From the NCBI GenBank assembly GCA_019192545.1, contig JAHCMI010000033.1:1-64000 (forward strand): 64,000 nt of DNA, given 5' to 3'. The position numbers were made by a program, and so were the translations under genes. The notes beneath the pieces were generated by a model. That model saw only the letters and a program-made list of their open reading frames with translations. It did not search any database and was not told where the DNA came from. Positions 8,584-16,541 of this stretch are shown here, piece after piece; positions within the stretch are counted from its first letter, which is position 1; each line of letters opens with the position of its first letter. This DNA comes from Rivularia sp. MS3. GTDB lineage: Bacteria > Cyanobacteriota > Cyanobacteriia > Cyanobacteriales > Nostocaceae.

Positions 8584-10965
8584 CTAATACTTCTCCCGCT
8601 TCTCCATCAAAACATTTTTTACTTTCTCATATTCAGTTTTAATGTTGCTAATATGCTCGGCTATTTCATCTCGCATTTCACTTACTACCATTATTTCTAA
8701 TTGCGTACACAAAGCAGCGAGTTTGTTTGCTCCTAATGTCGCGCTACTAGAAGAAAGCTTATGAGCGAATATTTGCAGACTTTTTAAATTGTCTTCACTT
8801 AAGGCAAGCTGAACTTCTTGTAACATTTTAGGTGTTTCTTCTAAATAATCATCAATTGTTTCTATCAAAAATATTCTGGGATCAACTCCACAATTGAAAT
8901 CAGCAATTCTATAAATTTCTTGCAGGGCTGTTGAGTCAATTGTAGAATGATTTTGACTAAAAGTTTCTGGATGAGTAACCTTGACTTTTTGAATCTCTTC
9001 TGGTTTATTAGCTAAAGATTTATTCAGTACTTGCATCAGTTCTTGAATAGCAAAAGGTTTAGCAAGAAAATCATCAATACCTGATGCGAAATAACTATCC
9101 TTATCCCCAATTGTTGCGCTTGCTGTTAGGGCAATAATTCGAGGGCGTACCGATATATCCCATTCCTGACAAATATATTGAGTTGCTGTCATTCCATCCA
9201 TTTCCGGCATTTGCATATCCATCAACACCACATCGTAAGATTGATGGCGCAACGCTGTAAGTGCTTCTAAACCGTTGTTGGCAATATCTGCTTGATAACC
9301 CATTCTTTGCAGCATCAAGGTTATTATCTTTTGATTAGTATGGTAATCTTCTACTAAAAGTATTTTTAAAGGATTATTTTCGGCTACTGTAGCATCAATA
9401 TTGGTATATAATTCTGCTGATTTACTTTCCCATTCCTGGTTTAAATGTGTTTTTATAACCCGAGTGGAAATCGTAAAATAGAATGTACTGCCTTTATTTA
9501 GTTCGGTTTCAACCCAAATTTTACCGCCCATTAATTCGCTTAATTGTTTACATATTGCTAGCCCCAAACCAGTACCACCATATTTTCTTGTTATGGAAGA
9601 ATTAACTTGACTAAAAGCTTTAAATAAACGATTAATTAGATTGCTGGGTATTCCGACTCCGGTATCTTTAACAGCAAACTGTATTTCATAGTTATTTTTT
9701 TCGTTACCAATAATTTGACGTTTGCGACTTGTAAGGGAAATTTCTATACTTCCAGTTTCGGTAAATTTGATAGCGTTGCTAAGTAGATTGATTAAAATTT
9801 GTCGCAGTCGGCTGATATCCCCGACAATAACTTGTGGGATTTCAGAAGTTTTGTGAAAAACAATTTCTAAATTTTTTTCTTTTGCTTTCGTTAATAACAA
9901 CGAAATAGCTTCTTGAATACAGCTATCTAAATGGAAAGGTTCTTCTTCTATTTCTAGTTTTCCCGATTCAATTTTAGAAAAATCAAGGATATCATTAATA
10001 ATTTCTAATAAAGCTTTACCGCTATTGCAAATAGTCTCAACAAATTCTTCTTGCTGCGTTGTTAAATCGGTATTTAATAGTACATCTCCCATACCAATTA
10101 CTGCTGCAATAGGAGTACGTATTTCATGACTTATCATCGCTAAAAATTCTTGTTTTGCAAGTTCAGCTTGTTTGCGATCAGTCATGTCTCGCAGAATATA
10201 AACATAACCTTGAAAATGTTCAATCTCCGTCTGAACTTTTGAACATGAAAAAGCTACTGGAATTATTTTTCCACTCTTTGTTTGACAAACTGTTTCAACT
10301 TCTTTAACTAAAGGAGTTATAGGACCAAATAAAGGAGTTTTAATATTTCCTCTTTTTTCTATTTCTGCTTTCCAACTATCAACTTCTTTTAATACGTTAA
10401 CAATAGGTTTACCATAAATTTCGGCTTCCTCGTATTCCAATAAAATTTGTGCTGTACGGTTAATATTTTTAATTTTTCCTGATGGTGTTGTCACTAATAG
10501 AGCGTCAGCCATCGATGTGACAATTTGGTCAATGTACTGTTTAGAAGCGGTAAGAGTACGTAGCAAAAGGTTGGCTTCATTTGCACCTTGAACTAAAGAT
10601 TGTTCGAGAACCATTCGTTCCGTTACATCTTCAACAATTATTAATAGCTGCTTACTATTTTGATTATTTTTGATATTATTAGCAATACAAATATCGATAT
10701 AAATTGGATTTAAAGCTTTTTGAGTTCTAATCACACCTTTTAACTCAAAATTTTCTTGCCTTCCTGCTAAAATATCGCTAGCAATTACTTCAACTCCAAT
10801 TAATTCGGGAAAGCCAATACGAACGTCTTTTCCTACAACAACTTCGTCAAAGTTGTCTGCAAGAAGATTAATTTTCGGAGATAATTCTAAAATTTGCCAA
10901 TTTTGGTTAACAATTAAATATTCAATACGGCGTAAAGATAATATATTTTTTAATAGGGAATTCAT
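8584..10965 (-). CDS. Tripartite hybrid histidine kinase (PAS-HisKA-HATPase-REC-HPt)
   Basis: Cytoplasmic sensor kinase with an internal phosphorelay. Two PAS-like regions (about 10-115 and 140-260) precede HisKA with His280 in SHEIRTP, then the ATPase domain with N box LLSNAIKF, G1 DTGVGIP and G2 YGGTGLGLA. The receiver (533-655) has Asp583 in VVLMDMQMPEMDG, and the C-terminal HPt has His735 in FAHKLSSSSATLG. No membrane segment is visible. Its start is four bases after the small GTPase stop, so the two are almost certainly co-transcribed. The HPt implies transfer to a separate receiver; the divergent PATAN-REC protein at 15003 is the nearest candidate. Confidence 0.95.
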   Translation of the reverse strand: MNSLLKNILSLRRIEYLIVNQNWQILELSPKINLLADNFDEVVVGKDVRIGFPELIGVEVIASDILAGRQENFELKGVIRTQKALNPIYIDICIANNIKNNQNSKQLLIIVEDVTERMVLEQSLVQGANEANLLLRTLTASKQYIDQIVTSMADALLVTTPSGKIKNINRTAQILLEYEEAEIYGKPIVNVLKEVDSWKAEIEKRGNIKTPLFGPITPLVKEVETVCQTKSGKIIPVAFSCSKVQTEIEHFQGYVYILRDMTDRKQAELAKQEFLAMISHEIRTPIAAVIGMGDVLLNTDLTTQQEEFVETICNSGKALLEIINDILDFSKIESGKLEIEEEPFHLDSCIQEAISLLLTKAKEKNLEIVFHKTSEIPQVIVGDISRLRQILINLLSNAIKFTETGSIEISLTSRKRQIIGNEKNNYEIQFAVKDTGVGIPSNLINRLFKAFSQVNSSITRKYGGTGLGLAICKQLSELMGGKIWVETELNKGSTFYFTISTRVIKTHLNQEWESKSAELYTNIDATVAENNPLKILLVEDYHTNQKIITLMLQRMGYQADIANNGLEALTALRHQSYDVVLMDMQMPEMDGMTATQYICQEWDISVRPRIIALTASATIGDKDSYFASGIDDFLAKPFAIQELMQVLNKSLANKPEEIQKVKVTHPETFSQNHSTIDSTALQEIYRIADFNCGVDPRIFLIETIDDYLEETPKMLQEVQLALSEDNLKSLQIFAHKLSSSSATLGANKLAALCTQLEIMVVSEMRDEIAEHISNIKTEYEKVKNVLMEKREKY

Positions 10966-10969
10966 TTTA

Positions 10970-11494
10970 TTAAATCATTGAATTTGCTAAAGATTGAAAT
11001 ATTTCATCAACATTTTCTCCAGTTTTAGCCGAGCTTGCAAAAGTAGAAACAAAACTTTTGTTATCGTTAAAGCTGTATAGTTGACAATACTTTTCTAAGT
11101 ATTCTGCATCAATTAAATCTGATTTATTCAAAGCAACCGCAGTTTTCCCTTTAGGATTCACTTTTAAGAAAGCTTGAATATGTTCTGAGAGATTCTCCAG
11201 CGATTCTGGGCGCGTCACGTCACCAACTATAATTGCTCCTTTGGCTCCCTGGAAGTAACTTGCGGAAACTCCTTTGAATTTAGTACTTCCTTCTATATCC
11301 CAAATTAACAACTGTAGTGTAATATGTTTCTGTCGCTGTAAATCTGTGACTTCAGTAGATTTACGGGAGATTTTGACACCTACTGTTGACAGATACTTAT
11401 CGCTAAATTGTCTATCAACAAATCTGCGAATCAAGCTTGTTTTACCAACCCCAAAATCACCAATTAAACAAATCTTATTTGAAATTGTAGACAT
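10970..11494 (-). CDS. Ras-like small GTPase (prokaryotic Rup/MglA-type)
   Basis: Nucleotide-dependent switch protein of 174 residues. G1 is GDFGVGKTSLIRRF, G2 lies in STVGVK, G3 is WDIEGSTKFK, G4 is NKSD and G5 is SAKTG. The residue after the G3 glycine is Ser where Ras has Gln61, so intrinsic hydrolysis may be weak and a partner GAP likely. There is no C-terminal prenylation cysteine. Prokaryotic members of this superfamily often work with roadblock-type regulators and control cell polarity or surface machinery. Here the gene sits between a large envelope-type BON/OmpA protein gene and a hybrid kinase gene in one operon. Family is clear, process unknown. Confidence 0.92.
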   Translation of the reverse strand: MSTISNKICLIGDFGVGKTSLIRRFVDRQFSDKYLSTVGVKISRKSTEVTDLQRQKHITLQLLIWDIEGSTKFKGVSASYFQGAKGAIIVGDVTRPESLENLSEHIQAFLKVNPKGKTAVALNKSDLIDAEYLEKYCQLYSFNDNKSFVSTFASSAKTGENVDEIFQSLANSMI

Positions 11495-11581
11495 AATTAA
11501 TACTAAAATTATTGGTAGATGAATGATAATTTATAATATTCTTATTGCATCTTATCGATAATTACCGGCAGCGAATACAAT

Positions 11582-13846
11582 TTAATTTTCATTAGTTACA
11601 ATCGGTTCTAAAACAACAGAGCGCATTAACCATGCAGGCTGAGATTTATCAATCCCTGGTGGTAAACTAGTTTTACCGATAACTTGCATTCTTGAGGGAG
11701 AAATTCCTTGCTCAATTAATTCTTTTTGTACGGATTTAGCTCGTTGCAGCGCTAATTTTTGAGTTATAGAAGTATTGTTATTTGAATAGCTATAACCAAC
11801 TATTTTGATTTTCTGCATCGGATGCCGTGCTAAAAATTGTTTTACCTGCTTGATTTTATTTTCTAAATCTTGAGCTAAAAAATTTGCCGATTGGGGTTTA
11901 AAATAAAATCGGACTGGAATTGAAAGAGGTTTAACTTCAACTGTGCTTGATACTTTTTGAACGCCAGGAATTTTTTCAAAAGCTTGAGTAATTTTTTGAG
12001 CATCGGCAATTCTGCTGACAGTACCAACAACCACAACTTTACCGTTGCTATAATCTGCGGAAATTTTAGTATTATCTGTTTGATTCAAAACTGCGGTGAC
12101 TCGTTTTATTTCTGCTTTTGCTAACACTGGAGATGGTGGTACTTCAACAGAAATAATTTGATTTTCAACTTTCCAATTAGGAACTGTGGAAGCAGCAATT
12201 TGTTTTGCTTGACTCTTTAAATATTGATTGGGAACTCTTCCTTTGAGCTTAATTTTATCTCCATTTGCTTTAACATCAATACGATAAACTGATAATTCCG
12301 GAGCAGAAGCTAAAGCTAATGCTGTCTTATTTTCAACCGAACGAATTCGACTAACATTATATTGCCAAATACCAAGAGGAATAAAAATTATTCCTAAAAA
12401 TGATAAACTTAAGATTAATAAAGGTGATATTTTACCTTGCTTCTCCTCCTTTTGATGTTTGAAATTAGTTAAACTTCCTAAAAGCGTATTGATCTCGTTG
12501 GGAATTGTCTCTAAATCTCCTTCAAACTGTTCTATAGTCTTACCGTAATTCGTAATAATATTACCGAGAACTTGCCGCATCTGAGCAATGAATTTCTTTG
12601 GCGCTTCCCCTTTGACTATAATTGCTAAATAACAGTAACCTGCGACTTCTAAAATTATCTTGAAATTACCGTAATCAATTTCATCGAGTTCCGAAACATT
12701 GCCCGACTGAATCATACAATCATTAGCAAAGCTGCGAATAGCAGTTAACATCCCTGCTATCATATCTGATTCCAACCTTTCTGAATCTGAAGGTTGAATA
12801 TCGCAAATAACTAAACCCGATGTTTTATGAATTAAAAAAATAGCTTGAGGAGTGAAAGATATTGACTCCTTGACTATTAGCTCTGCTTCAGAAACACCTT
12901 GCAATTTAGCCCGAATCTTACGTTTGATTCCTTCAACACTCAGAGTATTTTCAATTTGTTCGTTGATTGCTTGGATAGTTTCTCCCATATATTTGGAGAT
13001 TGTATTACCAATTACGGGATAAAGGGCATCAACTATTTTATCTTTCTCAAGTTCAATTTGTTTTTGAATTGCTTGCCCCATAGCCGGAGCAATTGCTTCG
13101 GCAAATTCCTCGGAATTAAGAGTTATTTGTTCGGCAATAGCAACAGGAATGGCAGCGGCTAAAGCCGTACCCATACTTTCCTTATTTTGCTCGACTCTGC
13201 GATGGATAGCATTATCAATTATGGGGCAAACTGCTTCTACAAAATCTTCTTTAGATTCGGAAATTTTGAGCTTTAAAATTTCGGTAATTTGTGGTAAAAG
13301 CAATTTTAGTAATTCATCCGAATCGTAAAGTTGATGGTTGAGATTTTGCAAATTTTGTTGAATTGACTCTAATTCATCCCCGACTAAAATATCTTGCAAT
13401 TTTTGGAAGGCAGTAACTGTTTCTTCGGAATTATCCTGCTCTAATTGTTTGGAATTTTCTGTTTCTTGTTCTAAAGGTGAAATTTCAACATCAATTTCCT
13501 TTGCGATTTCTTGGCAATTTGTTGATTGAGTTTGAGACAAATCTAATTGGGCTTTTAGATAAATAGTATTAGAAACATTTGCAGATTTATTCTCTTTAAT
13601 AAAATCTTCCTCATCATCACCAATATCAATAGGCGATACAATATATGAATTACGCAGTTCACGCCAATTCCAAGCATCTACAGATTGATTTTTAGTCTCG
13701 CAATCATCAGCATGGGATTGTTCTTGCTTGACTGATGTTTGAGTAACTTTTTTAGATGGTTCGACAATTGATAAATCAGCCAGCAAATTAACAAAATTAT
13801 CCAGCTGTGCGATTTCTTCTTGATTCAACTCAGCAGATTCAGACAT
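11582..13846 (-). CDS. BON/OmpA-domain membrane protein with a possible roadblock-like domain
   Basis: About 754 residues. Residues 1-200 are acidic and probably disordered. Residues about 200-320 are helical repeats (EAVCPIIDNAI, EAIAPAMGQAI, DALYPVIGNTI). A middle domain, QAIFLIHKTSGLVICDIQ to IIVKGEAPKKFIAQMRQVL, has the pattern of a roadblock/LC7 or sensor fold (inference). One membrane helix follows (ISPLLILSLSFLGIIFIPLGIW), then two BON-like repeats (DIKLKGRVPN and VVVVGTVSRI regions) and a C-terminal OmpA/MotB-type peptidoglycan-binding segment (IKIVGYSYSNN...LALQRAKSVQKELIEQGI). So the GTPase-side half is cytoplasmic and the C-half periplasmic. TTG 13858 is a less likely start than ATG 13846. 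Confidence 0.8.
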   Translation of the reverse strand: MSESAELNQEEIAQLDNFVNLLADLSIVEPSKKVTQTSVKQEQSHADDCETKNQSVDAWNWRELRNSYIVSPIDIGDDEEDFIKENKSANVSNTIYLKAQLDLSQTQSTNCQEIAKEIDVEISPLEQETENSKQLEQDNSEETVTAFQKLQDILVGDELESIQQNLQNLNHQLYDSDELLKLLLPQITEILKLKISESKEDFVEAVCPIIDNAIHRRVEQNKESMGTALAAAIPVAIAEQITLNSEEFAEAIAPAMGQAIQKQIELEKDKIVDALYPVIGNTISKYMGETIQAINEQIENTLSVEGIKRKIRAKLQGVSEAELIVKESISFTPQAIFLIHKTSGLVICDIQPSDSERLESDMIAGMLTAIRSFANDCMIQSGNVSELDEIDYGNFKIILEVAGYCYLAIIVKGEAPKKFIAQMRQVLGNIITNYGKTIEQFEGDLETIPNEINTLLGSLTNFKHQKEEKQGKISPLLILSLSFLGIIFIPLGIWQYNVSRIRSVENKTALALASAPELSVYRIDVKANGDKIKLKGRVPNQYLKSQAKQIAASTVPNWKVENQIISVEVPPSPVLAKAEIKRVTAVLNQTDNTKISADYSNGKVVVVGTVSRIADAQKITQAFEKIPGVQKVSSTVEVKPLSIPVRFYFKPQSANFLAQDLENKIKQVKQFLARHPMQKIKIVGYSYSNNNTSITQKLALQRAKSVQKELIEQGISPSRMQVIGKTSLPPGIDKSQPAWLMRSVVLEPIVTNEN

Positions 13847-13966
13847 TTCAGTTAGCAACTAACAGCGGGCAGTGACTACTTAGGAGTGAGGAGTTAGAAA
13901 TGATGAAAAGTAATGATTTATGTTTGTACTTCTATTCTTGTCTCCCCATCTCCTATATATTTAAGA

Positions 13967-14644
13967 TTAAGAAGTTACTTCAGAAGCACCGTTACTCGAA
14001 CCGTTAGAATTGGATTTAGCTAATAATTCTGAAAGTTTCTTTTCTCCTTGCCCAAGCATTTTTATGGAATTATTTTCAATGCTTTCATCTCCTGCTTCGC
14101 GCAGCATAGGGATGAATTCTTTTTCTTTGAGTCGCATTCCTAAAGCAAATAATGTCTCAGCCATATCGTCTTTAGAAACTTTTGTTTGCGTCAAGTTAGA
14201 AAAACGCCGCTCAATTTCTTCTAAAACTAAATCCCGTAAAGCCAAAGCTTCTTCTTCTAACTGGACTTTTGTTTGAGAAACATCCTCACGGATTGATTTG
14301 GTTTGAGAATCTAATTCTTCATCAAGTGATTGTACAGACTTAGAAAACTTTCTGTTCAGTCTATCTACACAAAGACGTAAATCAGCAGCTTCTTCTTCGT
14401 TGTTAAGGTTGAATAATTTCAGCTTTTTCTCTAAATTTTCAAATCCTGCTTTTAACTCTGCTGCAAAATTAACTTTTAGTTGCTCTACGTGGGAGCGCAT
14501 CTCTTGCCGTAAAAGCGAAATTTCTGATTCTAACTTGCCAAATCTGGTTTCATATTCTCTTATCTGCGCCCCAAAAATGATATCGCGGATTTGGTCTATA
14601 TTACCAAGACGCTCCCGCACTTCTTCTCTGAGCATTTGAGTCAT
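13967..14644 (-). CDS. Coiled-coil protein heading the GTPase operon
   Basis: 225 residues, not assigned to a known family by eye. Residues about 25-170 are almost continuous heptads rich in Glu, Lys and Leu (KLESEISLLRQEMRSHVEQL, AELKAGFENLEKKLKLF), which suggests a long coiled coil or filament-like rod. The C-terminal third (DDMAETLFALGMRLKEKEF) is helical and ends in a Ser/Asn-rich tail. No signal peptide or membrane helix. It is the first gene of the minus-strand run 14644-8584, about 120 bases before the BON/OmpA gene, so it is probably a structural or scaffold partner of that system. Confidence 0.75.
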   Translation of the reverse strand: MTQMLREEVRERLGNIDQIRDIIFGAQIREYETRFGKLESEISLLRQEMRSHVEQLKVNFAAELKAGFENLEKKLKLFNLNNEEEAADLRLCVDRLNRKFSKSVQSLDEELDSQTKSIREDVSQTKVQLEEEALALRDLVLEEIERRFSNLTQTKVSKDDMAETLFALGMRLKEKEFIPMLREAGDESIENNSIKMLGQGEKKLSELLAKSNSNGSSNGASEVTS

Positions 14645-15002
14645 TATACTTATCCTTTTTAGTAGATGTACTGATAATTAAAGTTGTTTGTCGAACTTCC
14701 ATAAAGCTTCAACTCATAGAAGCGATTTGTATCACAAACTTATTATTCCCATTTGCAACAGCTTTCTATCAGCAGATAAGAATATTTTTGTTTAAACCTG
14801 TTTCGGGCGAAAATATCTACGTAACACATGTCACGGCATTGTCACATTAATTTATTAATGTTATGAATGTAAATACTTAGGATGCTCTGCAAATACTAAC
14901 GATAATTTTTATTTGATAGTATAATTTTTCATCTTCCTTAATTTACAAATCTTTTCTTCTAGCATCTACCATCTGCCTTATTTTTTTGAGAAGAAAGTTA
15001 TC

Positions 15003-16217
15003 ATGGTGCATACAGAGTTCGTAGCATATAAAGACCTGATTGAAAAATTTAAAAGTTATACAATTAATCAGTACAGCGGTCAATTAGAAATTAATTCTTC
15101 TAAAAATAAATGGAGTTTATACTATAGGTTTGGGCGAATTATTTGGGCTACAGGTGGAATTCATCCGTTTCGACGTTGGCGTAGAAAAATCAGTCAATAT
15201 TGTCCCCAAATCAAAATTGATGAGATTAACTTAGAGCCAGGGCAATTAGAAAATGAACTTTGGGATTATCAATTATTAACGATTTTTTATAAACGTAAAA
15301 AAGCTGATAGAAAACAAGTCGAAGCTGTCGCCAAAAATGTGATATCAGAAGTATTATTTGACATTGCACAGCAGGCAAATTTTGAAGATGTAAGTTGTAC
15401 TTCTAATCCAAAAGTTATTTTAGATATATCTCTCACCTTCATGAATACAGATTTTTTTATCAAACGTATGGAGAGAGAATGGAATGCATGGTCATCTTCT
15501 GGATTAGCAAATTTTACTCCTCATTTATCGCCAAAATTATTACAACCCAAACAAATTCAAAAACTTGTAACGCCTACTGTTTACAAAAACTTTGCTAACT
15601 TCATTAACGGCGAATATACTTTACAAGATTTAGCATTGAAACTAGATTTTAATATCCTTAAAATATCCTCTGATTTATTGCCTTTCATTCTTAGAGGATT
15701 TATCAAAATGTCGAATTTACCGGATTCACCTTTAAATATTAAAGAGGTCAAAAATTATATTCCATCTCCTTCAGCAGAAAAATTAAATACTCCGCTTATC
15801 GCCTGTATTGATGATAGTCTGCAAATATGCCAGACTTTAAAGAATATTATCACTTCAAATAATATGAGGTTCGTGCAAATCCAAGATGCTATTCAAGCTT
15901 TGCCAATTTTAATTGAGAATAAACCAGATTTAATATTTTTAGATTTAATGATGCCAGTGGTGAATGGATACGAAGTTTGTGCCCAAATCAGAAGGGTTAA
16001 TAAACTGGCTAATATCCCGGTAATTATATTAACTGGTAGCGATGGGCTTTTTGATAAGTTTCGCGCCAAGGTAGCTGGCTCTACTGACTTTATGAACAAG
16101 CCGATAGTTGCTGAAAAACTTTTAGCAATGGTAAACAAGTATTTAGATCGAGAATCTCCAACTTTGCAACAACAAGCAGTTTCTAATAAAGAGCATAAAC
16201 CTCAATTTGCCATGTAG
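15003..16217 (+). CDS. PatA-like response regulator (PATAN + receiver)
   Basis: 404 residues, divergent from the GTPase operon across 360 bases. The N-terminal two thirds match the PATAN type domain of cyanobacterial regulators: YSGQLEINSSKNKWSLYYRFGRIIWATGGIHPFRRW, then VAKNVISEVLFDIAQQ. The C-terminal receiver (about 260-385) starts LIACIDDSLQICQTL and has the phosphoacceptor Asp in LIFLDLMMPVVNGYEV, Thr in IILTGSDG and Lys in MNKPIV, so it should be functional. Relatives include PatA (heterocyst pattern) and PixG/HmpR-like phototaxis regulators. It is the likely partner of the nearby hybrid kinase; which process is controlled cannot be read. Confidence 0.88.
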   Translation: MVHTEFVAYKDLIEKFKSYTINQYSGQLEINSSKNKWSLYYRFGRIIWATGGIHPFRRWRRKISQYCPQIKIDEINLEPGQLENELWDYQLLTIFYKRKKADRKQVEAVAKNVISEVLFDIAQQANFEDVSCTSNPKVILDISLTFMNTDFFIKRMEREWNAWSSSGLANFTPHLSPKLLQPKQIQKLVTPTVYKNFANFINGEYTLQDLALKLDFNILKISSDLLPFILRGFIKMSNLPDSPLNIKEVKNYIPSPSAEKLNTPLIACIDDSLQICQTLKNIITSNNMRFVQIQDAIQALPILIENKPDLIFLDLMMPVVNGYEVCAQIRRVNKLANIPVIILTGSDGLFDKFRAKVAGSTDFMNKPIVAEKLLAMVNKYLDRESPTLQQQAVSNKEHKPQFAM

Positions 16218-16265
16218 AAAAAAAATTGAAATTCTACTTTTATTAAAAATGTGCGCTCGTAGAAT

Positions 16266-16294
16266 ATAGAGATGTGGCATTGCCACATCTCTAT
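16266..16294. terminator. Strong hairpin between convergent genes
   Basis: A 29-base perfect inverted repeat (ATAGAGATGTGGC against GCCACATCTCTAT, 13-14 pairs) lies 50 bases after the PATAN-REC stop. There is no T run on either side, so it may work as an mRNA end stabiliser or belong to a repeat family. Confidence 0.5.
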
Positions 16295-16398
16295 AAAATT
16301 TGAATTGAAAAATTTTCGATTTTAAAAATTAAATATCAATTTTTTAAAAGATAATTTTTATTTATAGCAGTTTTCGGTTCAGTAGAATACACTCGAAA

Positions 16399-16506
16399 CC
16401 TCACCCCTTCCCCTCTCCTTAGTAAGGAGAGGGATGCTGCCTGTAGGTGAACCCTTCTCCTTAACAAGGAGAGGGGATATAAAGCACAGCTTTATCGGGG
16501 TGAGGT
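16399..16506. repeat. Nested palindromic repeat element
   Basis: 108 bases bounded by CCTCACCCC and GGGGTGAGG. Inside are two further inverted pairs built on CCTCTCCTT..AAGGAGAGG and TTCTCCTTAACAAGGAGA, plus a small AAAGC..GCTTT stem. The symmetry resembles miniature palindromic elements that I recall from other filamentous cyanobacterial intergenic regions. No coding capacity. It lies between two convergent genes. Confidence 0.7.
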
Positions 16507-16541
16507 AATCGCTGTACCTCAGTTGCTTAGCAAATGCCATA

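Noticed and set aside
16381..16506. CRISPR-like repetition in the palindromic element
   Set aside because: Only inverted, not evenly spaced direct repeats; no spacers and no cas genes anywhere in the window.
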